64,000 nt of DNA. Source: Chryseobacterium limigenitum. GTDB taxonomy: Bacteria > Bacteroidota > Bacteroidia > Flavobacteriales > Weeksellaceae. Below the pieces are notes generated by a model. That model was not told the origin of the DNA and made no database searches. It saw only the letters and a program-made list of their open reading frames with translations. The position numbers and the translations under genes are program-made. The DNA lies in assembly GCF_900114875.1 (NCBI RefSeq), contig NZ_FPKW01000004.1:218895-282894 (forward strand). Direction: 5' to 3'. Below are positions 52,528 through 62,129 of the stretch, one piece after another (the stretch's first letter is position 1; each line of letters starts with the position of its first letter).

Positions 52528-53940
52528 ATGAAAAAAACAATATTTCTCATCATATCAATAGTAACATTATCTTCTTGTAGTGATTTTCTGAGAACAGAAC
52601 CTGTTGAGAAAATTTCTATAAATGAGCAACTTTCAACTAAGCAAGGGGTATTGGAATCTCTCAATGGAGCATATTATCAATTAAGGAATACTTACTTTTC
52701 GGAAGCAAATTTTGTTTACGGAGATCTGCTGTCAGGAAATTTAAAATTCAGCCCGCAGAACTCAGGTGTTGTTGCTCAGGATATTTCTGTAAACCTCATT
52801 TACAACTTTGAGGATCAAAGCTTCGCAAGCAATCTTTCTTATTTTTATTCTGATATGTATCAGATAATCAATAATACGAATTTGATATTGCAGTATACCA
52901 ATCAGCTTACCGATGCAACGCCTGCAGAAATGAGCGAGATCAAAGCAGAAGCTTTTGCTATACGTGCATTTGCCCATTTTCAGCTCTATAAATATTATGC
53001 TCAGAATTATACCTTCACCACAGATGCGTCACATCTTGGAATTGTGTATAACACCCAACCGCTGAAAGCTGGTGTTGATTATCCTCAGCGAAAAACTACT
53101 GCTGAAGTATTTGTTCTTCTTGAAAATGATATACAGCAGTCGTTGAGTTTATTTCAACCGATTCATGCAATACCCGCAGGACAAAAAAAGAATTTTATGA
53201 ATTCTGATGCAGTAAAATTGCTTGGAGCTGAAATTGCTTTATGGAAAAATGATTGGCAGAAAGCATACAGCTATGCTGATGATTTAATTAATACGACAAC
53301 ACTAACTCTTACCCCGGCTTCTGCTGTTTCCACAGATTGGGCTGTTTCAGAGTCTGTATTCGAAATTGCTAATAGTTCAACCGGTGAGTTTCCTGCTGGA
53401 TTAGTTTACAATTATGTTAGTTCAGCGACTAAATCAAGTTACAATGCTTCTACGGATGTTTACAATTTGTTTACATCCAGTGACAATAGGAAAAATTTGA
53501 TGGAGACACAGAATTTAAAAACAGGGACTACAGCCACATCAACGAATTTACCTTATTATTTCACAAAAAAATATAAGCTTCAAACAGGCAGCCTCATCTA
53601 CCGTTTGTCTCTTGCCTATTTTATAAGAGCAGAAGCTGCTTTACGGTCAGGAAATTCACAGCAGGCATTGTCGGATATTAATCTCATTAGAAACCGAGCA
53701 GGAATTTCAGCATTATCTTCAGTGAATATCGATATTTTGCTTGAAGAGAAAAGGAAAGAATTTGTATTTGAAAATCAGTATTTTTTCGATCTGATCAGAA
53801 ACCATAAAAATATTATTAGAAATGATGGTTGCATTTCAACCAATTGCAATCCTTCCTATCCTAACAATAAGTTTGTGGTACCTATACCTCAGGCTACAAT
53901 CAATATCAATTCAAATATGCAGCAGAATCCTGGTTACTAA
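52528..53940 (+). CDS. SusD/RagB-type nutrient-binding lipoprotein
   Basis: A 470-residue protein with a lipoprotein signal (SIVTLSSC) and SusD features: AIRAFAHFQLYKYYAQNY near 148-165 in the TPR-like helices, LAYFIRAEAALRSGN near 359 and the EEKRKEFVFENQYFFDLIR motif near 405. It forms the lid of the SusC channel. The nearby terminator closes the two-gene unit. Confidence 0.9.
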   Translation: MKKTIFLIISIVTLSSCSDFLRTEPVEKISINEQLSTKQGVLESLNGAYYQLRNTYFSEANFVYGDLLSGNLKFSPQNSGVVAQDISVNLIYNFEDQSFASNLSYFYSDMYQIINNTNLILQYTNQLTDATPAEMSEIKAEAFAIRAFAHFQLYKYYAQNYTFTTDASHLGIVYNTQPLKAGVDYPQRKTTAEVFVLLENDIQQSLSLFQPIHAIPAGQKKNFMNSDAVKLLGAEIALWKNDWQKAYSYADDLINTTTLTLTPASAVSTDWAVSESVFEIANSSTGEFPAGLVYNYVSSATKSSYNASTDVYNLFTSSDNRKNLMETQNLKTGTTATSTNLPYYFTKKYKLQTGSLIYRLSLAYFIRAEAALRSGNSQQALSDINLIRNRAGISALSSVNIDILLEEKRKEFVFENQYFFDLIRNHKNIIRNDGCISTNCNPSYPNNKFVVPIPQATININSNMQQNPGY

Positions 53941-53950
53941 ATCGTAAAAA

Positions 53951-53978
53951 AAGCCTGTTGTCTTATAACAGGCTTTTG
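53951..53978 (+). terminator. Terminator after the SusD gene
   Basis: AAGCCTGTT and AACAGGCTT form a perfect 9-bp stem with a 7-base loop, preceded by an A-run and followed by a short T-run. It can serve both converging genes. Confidence 0.8.
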
Positions 53979-53993
53979 TTCATCTCTTTAAAA

Positions 53994-55016
53994 TTACTTT
54001 TTTATAATTTTAACTGTCGATTTAATCTTTCCATTACTGATGATCACAAAATAAGCACCCTTCGCTAACATTGAAACATCAACAATATTATTTGTCTTAA
54101 AAGTTCCTTTTTTAACCAAGTTACCAGCTAGACTGTAAATCTGAATTTGTGCCTCGTCTTTCGTTAATAACTTAAAGTGATTATCTACCAAGGTATTTGA
54201 AATTAGAAGATCATCATTTTTCAAGAATTCATTTGCTGACAGACTGCCTGAATTGATTACTTCATTCCACGAATTTCCCAGTCTTAATTCATCAATCTCA
54301 ATATTTCCAATATTATTGGCTTGTCGTAAAGCTACACTAGCTACCTGAGTTAGTTTTGAAGAGGTTCCGAAAGCACTTGTGTGCGTAGGAGTGCCTTCAG
54401 CTGCAATTGCAGGATTGATCCATAAGCTGGTTTGACCATTTGTTCCCGTCATGTCGTATTTTAATACAACCAGATAGGTAGTCCCTGATTGATAATCAGT
54501 TGGAGCCGAACCGCCATAAATATCATTAACCGTCGTAGTTCCACCCGTATTATTCAGTATTCCGATATTAAAAGTATTTGGTGAAGATCCTTTTCTCAGA
54601 GATAATCTGGACACGATTCCTGTACTTCCTAAGTCATTCCCAAATAATGCAGAAAAATGCATAAAATATCCTGGTGCAGTTGCGGTTGTATTAGCAGCCA
54701 ATGTTCCAACATCTGTTACTTTCATCAGAAATGATATATAAGCTGTAGTTAAGACCGGTTGCGCAAATGCCAAATTAACATCTTCAGTTTGAGTAGATGT
54801 AAGATAAGCCCTATTTCCAACAGGAGAAGGTATGCCTGTATAATTCAAACTGTTACCAATATCTGATGCTGTTTGTAAAGTTGATTGTTGGCCTAATGTT
54901 CCACTATGCGATGTCCATCCGTTCGAAGATAATGCACCGACATAATTAAAACTATGATATTGTGCGGACAAAATTAAAGATCCCACCAGTCCTAATAAGG
55001 TAAATGTCTTTCTCAT
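53994..55016 (-). CDS. Secreted T9SS-sorted protein of unknown function
   Basis: A 340-residue protein with a signal peptide (LVGSLILSAQ) and a C-terminal T9SS type A sorting domain (last 75 residues, ending in STVKIIKK). The middle, rich in G, T, S and N, has jelly-roll character (NIEIDELRLGNSWNEV) like concanavalin-type or adhesion domains of Flavobacteriia. It has its own promoter and a shared terminator. No enzyme motif is visible. Confidence 0.72.
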   Translation of the reverse strand: MRKTFTLLGLVGSLILSAQYHSFNYVGALSSNGWTSHSGTLGQQSTLQTASDIGNSLNYTGIPSPVGNRAYLTSTQTEDVNLAFAQPVLTTAYISFLMKVTDVGTLAANTTATAPGYFMHFSALFGNDLGSTGIVSRLSLRKGSSPNTFNIGILNNTGGTTTVNDIYGGSAPTDYQSGTTYLVVLKYDMTGTNGQTSLWINPAIAAEGTPTHTSAFGTSSKLTQVASVALRQANNIGNIEIDELRLGNSWNEVINSGSLSANEFLKNDDLLISNTLVDNHFKLLTKDEAQIQIYSLAGNLVKKGTFKTNNIVDVSMLAKGAYFVIISNGKIKSTVKIIKK

Positions 55017-55041
55017 AAGTATTATTTAAAATTAGTCTAAA

Positions 55042-55092
55042 CAAAATTAATCATTATAGATTCAAAAAGAAGCATTAGAATCATTAATTTTG
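55042..55092. promoter_or_regulatory. Divergent -7 elements for T9SS gene and di-haem peroxidase gene
   Basis: CAAAATTA at 55042-55049 is TAATTTTG on the minus strand, 26 bases before the T9SS gene. TAATTTTG at 55085-55092 lies 19 bases before the peroxidase gene. Both fit TAnnTTTG. Confidence 0.55.
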
Positions 55093-55110
55093 CTGAAAAA
55101 TATCATTTAA

Positions 55111-56277
55111 ATGAAGAATATTTGGAGTTGGATTTTGATTATTGTTATTTCTGTTTTCGTATTCAATAATTGTCTGCAAAAGAATGTATATAATGAAATG
55201 TCTAAAGATCAATCGTTTATAGATAAACTAAGAAGTATATATTCTTCGGGTAACTCATCTACATGGCCTAAACCCACTCTTGACAGTAAGGCTGTTCCTC
55301 ATTTTTCTGAAATAGGTCATCTCCCAAAAATTGAGTATCCTTTAGACAATCCTTATTCTTCAGAAAAAGCATTGCTTGGCAAAACTTTGTTTTATGACCC
55401 AAGATTATCAGGATCAAACCAGATAGCTTGTGCTTCGTGCCATGACCCGGAGTTAGCGTGGACGGATAATAAGACTTTTTCTTTTGGGCATGACCGACAG
55501 CTGGGTTCACGAAATGCGATGACTATCATGAATATTGCCTATGCAACATCTCTCTTTTGGGATGGCAGAGCAGAAAGTATTGAAAAGCAATCACACATGC
55601 CTATTGAAGATTTGAAGGAAATGAATGAGCACATTGATATTGCTACAGATAAGATTGCAAAAATAAAAGGCTATGAAATACTTTTTGAAAAGGCATTTGG
55701 CAGTGGAAAAGTGACCAAGGAAAAAATTGCGAAAGCAATTGCTACTTTTGAAAGAACTTTAGTTAGTCCTCAAAGTAAATTTGATAAATTTATTGATGGC
55801 CAGTCGAGTCTTTTTAGCGACAACGAAGTGATGGGACTGCATTTATTCAGAACAAAAGCTCAGTGTATCAATTGCCACAACTCGGGCTACTTTTCAAACA
55901 ATCAATTTGAAAATGACGGCACAGCTCTTTTAGGTTCTAAACAACAGGATTTGGGTAGATACTTAGTAACCAGAAATCCTGATGATGCAGGTAAGTTCAG
56001 AGTTCCGACATTGAGAGAGGTCACCCGAACAGGCCCATGGATGCATAATGGAGCATTTACACCATTGAGAGATATTCTTACTTTCTACAATAACGGCAGC
56101 CCCGAAGCTCCTAAGAAAAAATCCACTGTGTATCAAGGAATTACTTTACATTCAAAAAAATCTGAAATGCTAAGGCCACTCAACCTAACTGTGAAAGAAA
56201 TAGAACAGCTAGAGGCTTTTCTTGGAACCTTAAGTACGAGAATGCAGAGGCTGACACCACCAAAGCTGCCTGAATAA
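55111..56277 (+). CDS. Di-haem cytochrome c peroxidase/MauG-family lipoprotein
   Basis: A 388-residue protein with a lipoprotein-type N-terminus (VFVFNNC) and two haem motifs: CASCHD near residue 108 and CINCHN near 252. Family features include FYDPRLSGSNQIACASCHDP, NAMTIMNIAYATSLFWDGR near 130-148 and GPWMHNGAFTPLRDILTFYNNG near 309. Such enzymes reduce hydrogen peroxide in the periplasm or oxidise protein targets. It is monocistronic. Which activity applies cannot be told from the motifs. Confidence 0.9.
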   Translation: MKNIWSWILIIVISVFVFNNCLQKNVYNEMSKDQSFIDKLRSIYSSGNSSTWPKPTLDSKAVPHFSEIGHLPKIEYPLDNPYSSEKALLGKTLFYDPRLSGSNQIACASCHDPELAWTDNKTFSFGHDRQLGSRNAMTIMNIAYATSLFWDGRAESIEKQSHMPIEDLKEMNEHIDIATDKIAKIKGYEILFEKAFGSGKVTKEKIAKAIATFERTLVSPQSKFDKFIDGQSSLFSDNEVMGLHLFRTKAQCINCHNSGYFSNNQFENDGTALLGSKQQDLGRYLVTRNPDDAGKFRVPTLREVTRTGPWMHNGAFTPLRDILTFYNNGSPEAPKKKSTVYQGITLHSKKSEMLRPLNLTVKEIEQLEAFLGTLSTRMQRLTPPKLPE

Positions 56278-56627
56278 GACTGAAAAATTTGTTAGTAGAT
56301 CAAAGTACAAGTTAAAAGGTGATAGCTTACGCATCTTGAAGTTTTTATTTTCTTTAAGATAGTTTTAATCTGATAATTTACTGCTGGAATTACTCATCAC
56401 TGTTCGATTAAGCTATCGATATTTAAGTAATATTAAATTTCTTCAAATCTAAACTTATGCTGAGCTCGAAAAAACTAAATTTTTAGTTGGATTAAAATGT
56501 TTTACAAGCTTGAAAGCTATGCAGATTGTTCAAATTTCGTAAATTAGTGTTAGTCAAAATAAATTGACCATTCATATTATCTCATGCAGAAATATTAATT
56601 GTTTCACATCAACTCAAATCAAAAAAT
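56278..56627. other. Intergenic stretch without recognised genes
   Basis: 350 AT-rich bases between the peroxidase gene and the leucine-rich repeat gene. I see no ORF, clear hairpin or repeat. Confidence 0.6.
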
Positions 56628-57530
56628 ATGGCTCTTAAAAAATTAAGAATTGAAAATCCACAAGAATTAAAAAGTCTCTTCATAGATAAAGCAAGTGATT
56701 ATGAGGAAATAGATTTTAATATGATTTCCCAGATTGAGGAGTTGGGATTTGCCAGTAAAAAAGATTACTATATTCCAGATGAGTTGGTTTCATTAAAAAA
56801 TCTAAAAAAGCTGAGTGCAAACAATCATTGTCATCTTCCTGCAAATATTGATCAGTTCCAGTCCTTAGAAGAACTTTATGTAAGCGAAGAAGCGATTTAC
56901 AATGTTCCAGATTCCATCAAGAAAATCAAGTCTCTCAAAGACCTGAGAATTGTTTTTGATCCTAAAAATAATGAACCACAGATCTCCCCTGAATGGATTT
57001 TTGATGTAAAAAACGTTGAAAAGTTAACAATGTCCTATTGTAGATTTTCGGAGATTAAGATTAATAATGAAAATGCCAATCAGCTTGAAGAAATAGATTT
57101 TAGCTGTTCTTTGTCTGATCTTAAAATGTTTCCTGACCTTTCATCTTTGAAAAATGTGAAGAAGCTCAATCTGAGTGCCGAAACTGTTATGGGTCAAAAA
57201 ATACCACCGTATGAACTCTTCGGGCAAATGCTTGACAGTATTAAAAATTTGGAACAGATCGAAGAGTTGGATATATCTTTTTGGAAACCAAAGAAAAAGT
57301 CGGACTGGCTTGTAATAAAAGATCGTAAAGTATCAATACCAGATGTTTTTAATCGTTTTCCAAATCTATTTAGATTATCGATTGCAAATATGAAGATCGA
57401 TTTTGTTCCCGACTCTATACTAGGACTAACGAAATTGAGGGAACTGCAGATTCAGGGCAATAATTTTGACAAGGATGAAATAGCAAGAATCAAAACTAAC
57501 CTGCCTAAGTGTGGTGTCCAAAATTATTAA
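56628..57530 (+). CDS. Leucine-rich repeat protein
   Basis: A 300-residue soluble protein built from degenerate leucine-rich repeats of about 22-25 residues: LVSLKNLKKLSANNHCHLPANID, FQSLEELYVSEEAIYNVPDSI, SLKNVKKLNLSA and LGLTKLRELQIQGNNFDKDEI are examples. There is no signal peptide or sorting domain, so it is probably cytoplasmic. It has no operon partners; an IS element is inserted about 75 bases downstream. Function is unknown; such proteins often bind other proteins. Confidence 0.8.
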   Translation: MALKKLRIENPQELKSLFIDKASDYEEIDFNMISQIEELGFASKKDYYIPDELVSLKNLKKLSANNHCHLPANIDQFQSLEELYVSEEAIYNVPDSIKKIKSLKDLRIVFDPKNNEPQISPEWIFDVKNVEKLTMSYCRFSEIKINNENANQLEEIDFSCSLSDLKMFPDLSSLKNVKKLNLSAETVMGQKIPPYELFGQMLDSIKNLEQIEELDISFWKPKKKSDWLVIKDRKVSIPDVFNRFPNLFRLSIANMKIDFVPDSILGLTKLRELQIQGNNFDKDEIARIKTNLPKCGVQNY

Positions 57531-57604
57531 AGGTCATTAATAAATAATTTCATTTATTAATGAATATTAGGAGTCATTGTAATAGTTTTAATACGATTTA
57601 ATAA

Positions 57605-58534
57605 TGAAGTCATCTCGACTTTCTTTTTTTTAATTTCCTAACAGCAATACCGATAAAAGCTAAATAATTAAATCCTATCCAGCTTGTTACTGTGGTGTCA
57701 AATCGGTTAAGTATTGATCTGAAGCTATCAAGCCAAGCATTAGTTCTTTCTATGGCATACCGCTCTTTGTACAATTGATGATCAAAGTAATGGTTATTTT
57801 CTGCATCTGAGTTTCTTTTATTGTGAGCAATATTAGCTATTATTCCCAATTCTAAAGCTTTCGACCGTAAGTTTTCAGCATCAAATCCTGCATCGAAATT
57901 CAGGAAAAGTCCGTCGAGTAAAATACCGGATTGTTGTAAGAAATCTGTTATTTCTGCAAAATGCTTTTCAATATTAAATAGATCATTGTGATTTCCACAC
58001 ACAGGTATCGACATAGCTAAAGGTAATCCGTTTCTATCCGTCAGATATATAGCATTAGTTGTTTCGCGCTTCTTCCTGCCCTGATAACCAACTGCTTCAC
58101 CTCCCTTTAACGCTGGTGTGTGACTGCCGTCTACATCTCCACTGGATAAATCAATTTTTGATTTATTCTTTTGTAAAATGCCACTCCAACAAGCTTTCCA
58201 TATTCCGGCTTTACACCATTGACGATAATAGCCAAAAACCGTTTTATAATGAAGAGCCTCTTTACTAAATAATTCTAGTACCGGTAAAAGATACCATTGA
58301 AGGCCTGTTTTAAGTTTATATAAAATGCAGTTAATAATCTCGCAAATAGGAACTTTGGATTTAAAACCTCGTTTTCCAATGGGAATATAAGGCACGATTT
58401 CTAATTCTATTGTATCTTTGCTTAGTACTCTGTACAAGGGATAGGATTTTTTTTAGTTTAGCGACACTAATTTCCGAATCCCTTTTTTTATTTCAAATAA
58501 CAAATAAATGTTTCTTTAAGTCAAGATGACTTCA
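57605..58534 (-). mobile_element. IS5-family insertion sequence, complete
   Basis: A 930-bp element bounded by inverted repeats: TGAAGTCATCTCGACTT at the left and, on the other strand at the right, TGAAGTCATCTTGACTT, one mismatch in 17, with weaker pairing beyond. One transposase gene fills it. The left repeat contains the transposase stop codon. I could not identify a clear target duplication in the AT-rich flanks. Confidence 0.82.
57610..58437 (-). CDS. IS5-family transposase
   Basis: A 275-residue DDE transposase in a single frame. An N-terminal helical DNA-binding region (KRGFKSKVPICEIINCILYKLKTG) is followed by catalytic motifs DVDGSHTPALKGGE, FDAGFDAENLR and YKERYAIERTNAWLDSFR, which give D, D and E. 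A basic C-terminus ends inside the left inverted repeat. No frameshift or truncation is visible, so it may be active. Confidence 0.9.
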   Translation of the reverse strand: MYRVLSKDTIELEIVPYIPIGKRGFKSKVPICEIINCILYKLKTGLQWYLLPVLELFSKEALHYKTVFGYYRQWCKAGIWKACWSGILQKNKSKIDLSSGDVDGSHTPALKGGEAVGYQGRKKRETTNAIYLTDRNGLPLAMSIPVCGNHNDLFNIEKHFAEITDFLQQSGILLDGLFLNFDAGFDAENLRSKALELGIIANIAHNKRNSDAENNHYFDHQLYKERYAIERTNAWLDSFRSILNRFDTTVTSWIGFNYLAFIGIAVRKLKKRKSR

Positions 58535-58709
58535 ATATATAGAAAGTTTAAAATCATTGCATGATTGATTAATTTAGAAATTTAAATTAAAGTATCTTCT
58601 TTTATAAAAACATTTTCTATAACCCATAACTGACAGAAAAATATGGCAAAGCTTCCGTTTACAAAGGCTTATCATAAAAGATCAACAAAAACTTATTTAT
58701 TAGAAGTAG

Positions 58710-60158
58710 CTACTTAATCAGCAATTTATATTTTATTTGAGCATTCTGGTCTTCCGGTTCTTTTTCAATGTATAACTTTAGATATTCAATCGCCTGTTTT
58801 TTTTGACCTGAGAACCTATATGCCTCACTGATGTAATAATAACCATTGGTTGAGTTTGGGAAAAGGTGAATATTTAACTTAAATAAATCTATTGCCTGAT
58901 TCGTCTTTTTTTCAAACAAGAACTTACAACCATATCGTTCAATCAGATTTTCTCTTAATGAATATTTCTCTGAATTTTGTTCTATTTCCTTAATGCCGGC
59001 TTCATAACCTTTGTTGGATATGGCCTTAATTATATTTTTGGTATAAAAGAAATTGTCAATTGAGGGTGCTGAACCTACTAATTGTTTTTTGATAAGATTA
59101 CTCGCTTCCCAATAATTTTCGACTTCTCCGTTGGTTAGAATGACGACAGTATAGCCCAAATCCGGATAGATCATCAGTTCGCAAGCAATACCATCGTGTC
59201 CACCGGTATGTCCAAAGATGCGTTGCCCGTTGATTTTGTTTTCTTCAAATCCGTAGCCGTACATTCCTTCTGTGTACTTCACTTTGCCTGATGTACAAAG
59301 GGTAATACTCTCTTTATTCAATAAAATATTGTTTTGTAAAGCATTGGCGAAATTCAACAAATCATCAGCCGTTGAATAGCCTCCACCAGCAGGCGTTCCT
59401 TTGGCTAAATTTGAGTAAATATTATTTTTCCATTGTCCAGGTTCTTCCAATGACATGGTGTAGCCGGTCGCCAAATTTGGAATCGCATGATCCAATTCAT
59501 AAGCATCCGTATTAATCATTTTTGCAGGTTGATAGACATGTTCTTTTACGTAATCAAAATAATTCTGACCCGACAATTTTTCAATAATCAATCCTAAAAC
59601 CATATATCCGGAATTGCTGTAGTAGAAGTCACTACCTGGCGCAAAGGCTAGTTTCTTATCTACAAACAACGGAAGATAATCAGCAACTGTTTTGAAATTT
59701 ACTTTTGCAAGCTTGTCATAATCCTCCCAAAAACTGCGCATTCCAGAAGTGTGCGTCAATAAATGATGGATGGTCACCGAGTCGGCAACTGTTTTATTTG
59801 GATAATCTGTGAGATATTGACCTACTTTATCCTGAATCGAAATTTTCCCGGATTCTACCAATTGCATAATAGCGATTGCTGTGAACATCTTGTTGATGGA
59901 AGCTAAATTGAACTTCGTGTCCGGTTTATTTTTAACGCGGTCCGGCAAATTGGAAAAACCAAAGGCTTCTCTATAGATTGGTTTGCCATCTTTTGCAATA
60001 AGAACGACCCCGCTTAGGTTATTTTCTTTTTCAAGAATTTTTAAGTGAGACTTTATCGGGTCAATGATGTTTTTCAAATTTTGTGATCGGAGCACAATAG
60101 GTTGTAAAAGAGCTATGAAGAAAACAGCTGTGATAAAATAGATTTGACGAATGGTCAT
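58710..60158 (-). CDS. Beta-lactamase-fold serine hydrolase with C-terminal TPR-like region
   Basis: A 482-residue secreted protein with an N-terminal signal helix. The class C/serine hydrolase motifs are present: SINK (S-x-x-K) near residue 88, YSNSG near 180 and GHTGG in place of KTG near 316. Residues about 395-480 form two TPR-like helical hairpins (SNGYYYISEAYRFSGQKKQAIEYLK). The family includes esterases, peptidases and penicillin-binding relatives, and beta-lactam resistance should not be assumed. It is followed upstream by an AraC regulator gene in the same direction. Confidence 0.86.
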   Translation of the reverse strand: MTIRQIYFITAVFFIALLQPIVLRSQNLKNIIDPIKSHLKILEKENNLSGVVLIAKDGKPIYREAFGFSNLPDRVKNKPDTKFNLASINKMFTAIAIMQLVESGKISIQDKVGQYLTDYPNKTVADSVTIHHLLTHTSGMRSFWEDYDKLAKVNFKTVADYLPLFVDKKLAFAPGSDFYYSNSGYMVLGLIIEKLSGQNYFDYVKEHVYQPAKMINTDAYELDHAIPNLATGYTMSLEEPGQWKNNIYSNLAKGTPAGGGYSTADDLLNFANALQNNILLNKESITLCTSGKVKYTEGMYGYGFEENKINGQRIFGHTGGHDGIACELMIYPDLGYTVVILTNGEVENYWEASNLIKKQLVGSAPSIDNFFYTKNIIKAISNKGYEAGIKEIEQNSEKYSLRENLIERYGCKFLFEKKTNQAIDLFKLNIHLFPNSTNGYYYISEAYRFSGQKKQAIEYLKLYIEKEPEDQNAQIKYKLLIK

Positions 60159-60183
60159 AGGGTTTTTCTTTATTATTAAGTGA

Positions 60184-60191
60184 CAAAACTA
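60184..60191 (-). promoter_or_regulatory. -7 element of the serine hydrolase gene
   Basis: CAAAACTA on the + strand is TAGTTTTG on the minus strand, fitting TAnnTTTG, 25 bases before the start codon. It suggests that the gene has its own promoter within the gap after the AraC gene. Confidence 0.5.
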
Positions 60192-60232
60192 CTTTAAGCC
60201 GAAAAGGAAAAATTGTACAATTGTAAACCTGC

Positions 60233-61093
60233 CTATAAAAACAGCCAATGAATTTGTTTTTTTTCCAGCGCCGTCGTTTTTTCAAAGAAAACCTTGGGAG
60301 AAAACCCTGTCACAGATTTGAATTCCCTGATCATATGCGACTGGTCAAAATAATCAACACCATAGGCGATATTCGTTAAGTTATTTCTTGCGGTATTTGA
60401 TGTGTATTTGTTGACGGCATTTCTAAATCTAAGTATCTTTTTGAATTGAGACGGTGTTTTGCAGATATGTCTGATAAAGTGTTTGTTCAAGGTGGTACGC
60501 GAAACAGCATTTTTTTCGCACAGTTCGGTAATGGTTAAAGCGTCATTTTCATCACCCATCATTTCAGACAAAACAGTCTCAAGGAAATTGTGCTGAAATC
60601 CTATTAATTTGGATAACCAATAGTTTTCAACAGCCTCTACTTTTTCGGTTTCATTTTGCAAAGAAAGAATGTCGATCATCGCTTTTCTATAATCTTCAAA
60701 AGGTGAAAATTCAGAAAAGTTGGAGCTGTTGTAATGGTTTAAGTCGTGCTCCAAAAATGCATTGATGGCCAATGGTTTGAAATAGATGGTGATTTCGTTT
60801 GCTTTCCCTTCGTATTGCACGTACACCGGTTTATTGAAATCAGATACTAAATTGGTTTCCACCTCATTGTCATCGCATTGCCCGATGAGCAATTGATTGC
60901 CTTGAGTGGTCGCTCTTGATCTTTCACTGCTTGATACAATGGTGAAAATAGAGGGGAAGGTGATGTATTTAGCGGGTTCTTCTTCAGCGGTATGGGTAAG
61001 TATATAAATACACTCAATATATTTTTTAAGTAAAGGATTGGAAGGGAAATAAACTTTTATTTTCATAGGTTGTAATTCTGCTTTAGAGACCAA
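60233..61093 (-). CDS. AraC-family transcription regulator
   Basis: A 286-residue regulator. The N-terminal ~165 residues resemble AraC sensor domains (DUF6597-like start with FPSNPLLKKYIECIYIL). The C-terminal HTH pair is ALTITELCEKNAVSRTTLNKHFIRHI near 190 and NLTNIAYGVDYFDQSHMIREFKSVTGFSPKVFF near 240-272. It lies just upstream of the serine hydrolase in the same direction, so it may control that gene. The ligand is unknown. Confidence 0.87.
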   Translation of the reverse strand: MVSKAELQPMKIKVYFPSNPLLKKYIECIYILTHTAEEEPAKYITFPSIFTIVSSSERSRATTQGNQLLIGQCDDNEVETNLVSDFNKPVYVQYEGKANEITIYFKPLAINAFLEHDLNHYNSSNFSEFSPFEDYRKAMIDILSLQNETEKVEAVENYWLSKLIGFQHNFLETVLSEMMGDENDALTITELCEKNAVSRTTLNKHFIRHICKTPSQFKKILRFRNAVNKYTSNTARNNLTNIAYGVDYFDQSHMIREFKSVTGFSPKVFFEKTTALEKKQIHWLFL

Positions 61094-61335
61094 CTAATTG
61101 TTTGTACACATATTTCGCTAGATAAGAATTTATTTGTAGTTACGGAGCCTTTTGTCTTGTACAATTAGATCACTAAAATTACCACAAATTTCACAGTGTG
61201 ATAAGTAATAAGATTTCAAGTCTAAGCGTCTTTCAGAATGGAGAGAAGACAAGGTCAATAACTGCTAGATTTTCACTGATTTTCTTACTGGCATGATAAT
61301 TTCAATTTTTCATATCATTATAAAAATTAGATAGG

Positions 61336-61596
61336 ATGGATGGAAAGTTTATGAAAGTATTAGGATGGATAGCAACAGTGACTGCAATGGCGATGTATTT
61401 TTCATATATTCCACAGATTGCTCATAATTTAAACGGAGATAAGGGTGATTGGCTGCAACCTTTGGTTGCTGCGATCAATTGCACGCTTTGGGTGACCTAT
61501 GGCTACATTAAAAAACCTAATAGTGACTGGCCGATAGTCGTGGCGAATTCACCGGGTATATTCTTTGGTCTTTTTGCATTCATTACTGCATTATAA
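61336..61596 (+). CDS. SemiSWEET-type sugar transporter
   Basis: An 86-residue protein with three helices: WIATVTAMAMYFSYIPQIAHNL with the conserved Pro-Gln, LVAAINCTLWVTYGYIKKP, and WPIVVANSPGIFFGLFAFITAL with an Asn-Ser-Pro motif. Three-helix SemiSWEETs work as dimers to move sugars. An ATG at 61351 is an alternative start. It stands alone. Confidence 0.88.
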   Translation: MDGKFMKVLGWIATVTAMAMYFSYIPQIAHNLNGDKGDWLQPLVAAINCTLWVTYGYIKKPNSDWPIVVANSPGIFFGLFAFITAL

Positions 61597-61697
61597 AATA
61601 GACAAGAATTATAAAATATTTGATGGAATAATAGGACAAGGTGATTTTAAAATGGCTCAATTTATGCAATTAAGCATAGTACCAAAATAGATAGAAT

Positions 61698-62108
61698 ATG
61701 TATAAGAAAATTCTTGCAGGCTTAGGAGGCGCAATCGCCCTTAACCTTGTCCATGAGATCATCAGAAAAAACTTTGATAATGTTCCTGAAGTGAATAAAG
61801 TAGGAGAGGAAGCGTTGAATAAAACATTGGAAACAATTGATTTAAAGATCACTGATCAGGATCAGCTCTATGGTGTAACATTGGCCGGAGATGTTTTAAG
61901 CAACGGTATCTATTATGCTACGACAGCAACGAGCGGTTTTAATATTGCTTCTGGATTGGCTGCTGGTTTAGGAACTGTTATGCTTCCACAAAAGATGGGT
62001 CTTGATGATTCCCCAGTTGCGGAAACCAATCAGAAGAAAATCATGACAGTCGGGTATTATCTCTTTGGTGCCATCGTGACCAAGCTGATCTACGACAAGA
62101 TAAAATAA
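61698..62108 (+). CDS. Small glycine/alanine-rich membrane protein, unknown function
   Basis: A 136-residue protein with weakly hydrophobic stretches at residues 4-18, about 75-100 and 114-130. It begins with KKILAGLGGAIALNLVHEIIRKN. I do not recognise the family. The gene is flanked by intergenic regions, and a Crp/Fnr-type palindrome follows it, aimed at the next gene. Confidence 0.6.
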   Translation: MYKKILAGLGGAIALNLVHEIIRKNFDNVPEVNKVGEEALNKTLETIDLKITDQDQLYGVTLAGDVLSNGIYYATTATSGFNIASGLAAGLGTVMLPQKMGLDDSPVAETNQKKIMTVGYYLFGAIVTKLIYDKIK

Positions 62109-62129
62109 TCTCCTGCTAAGACTAAAAAA

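Noticed and set aside
58710..60158. Calling the serine hydrolase an antibiotic beta-lactamase
   Set aside because: The motifs occur in many esterases and peptidases, and the TPR-like extension is not typical of resistance enzymes.
61185..61205. TCACA-G-TGTGA palindrome before the SemiSWEET gene
   Set aside because: The half-sites are in the reverse order and one base apart, unlike Crp/Fnr sites; it is likely chance.
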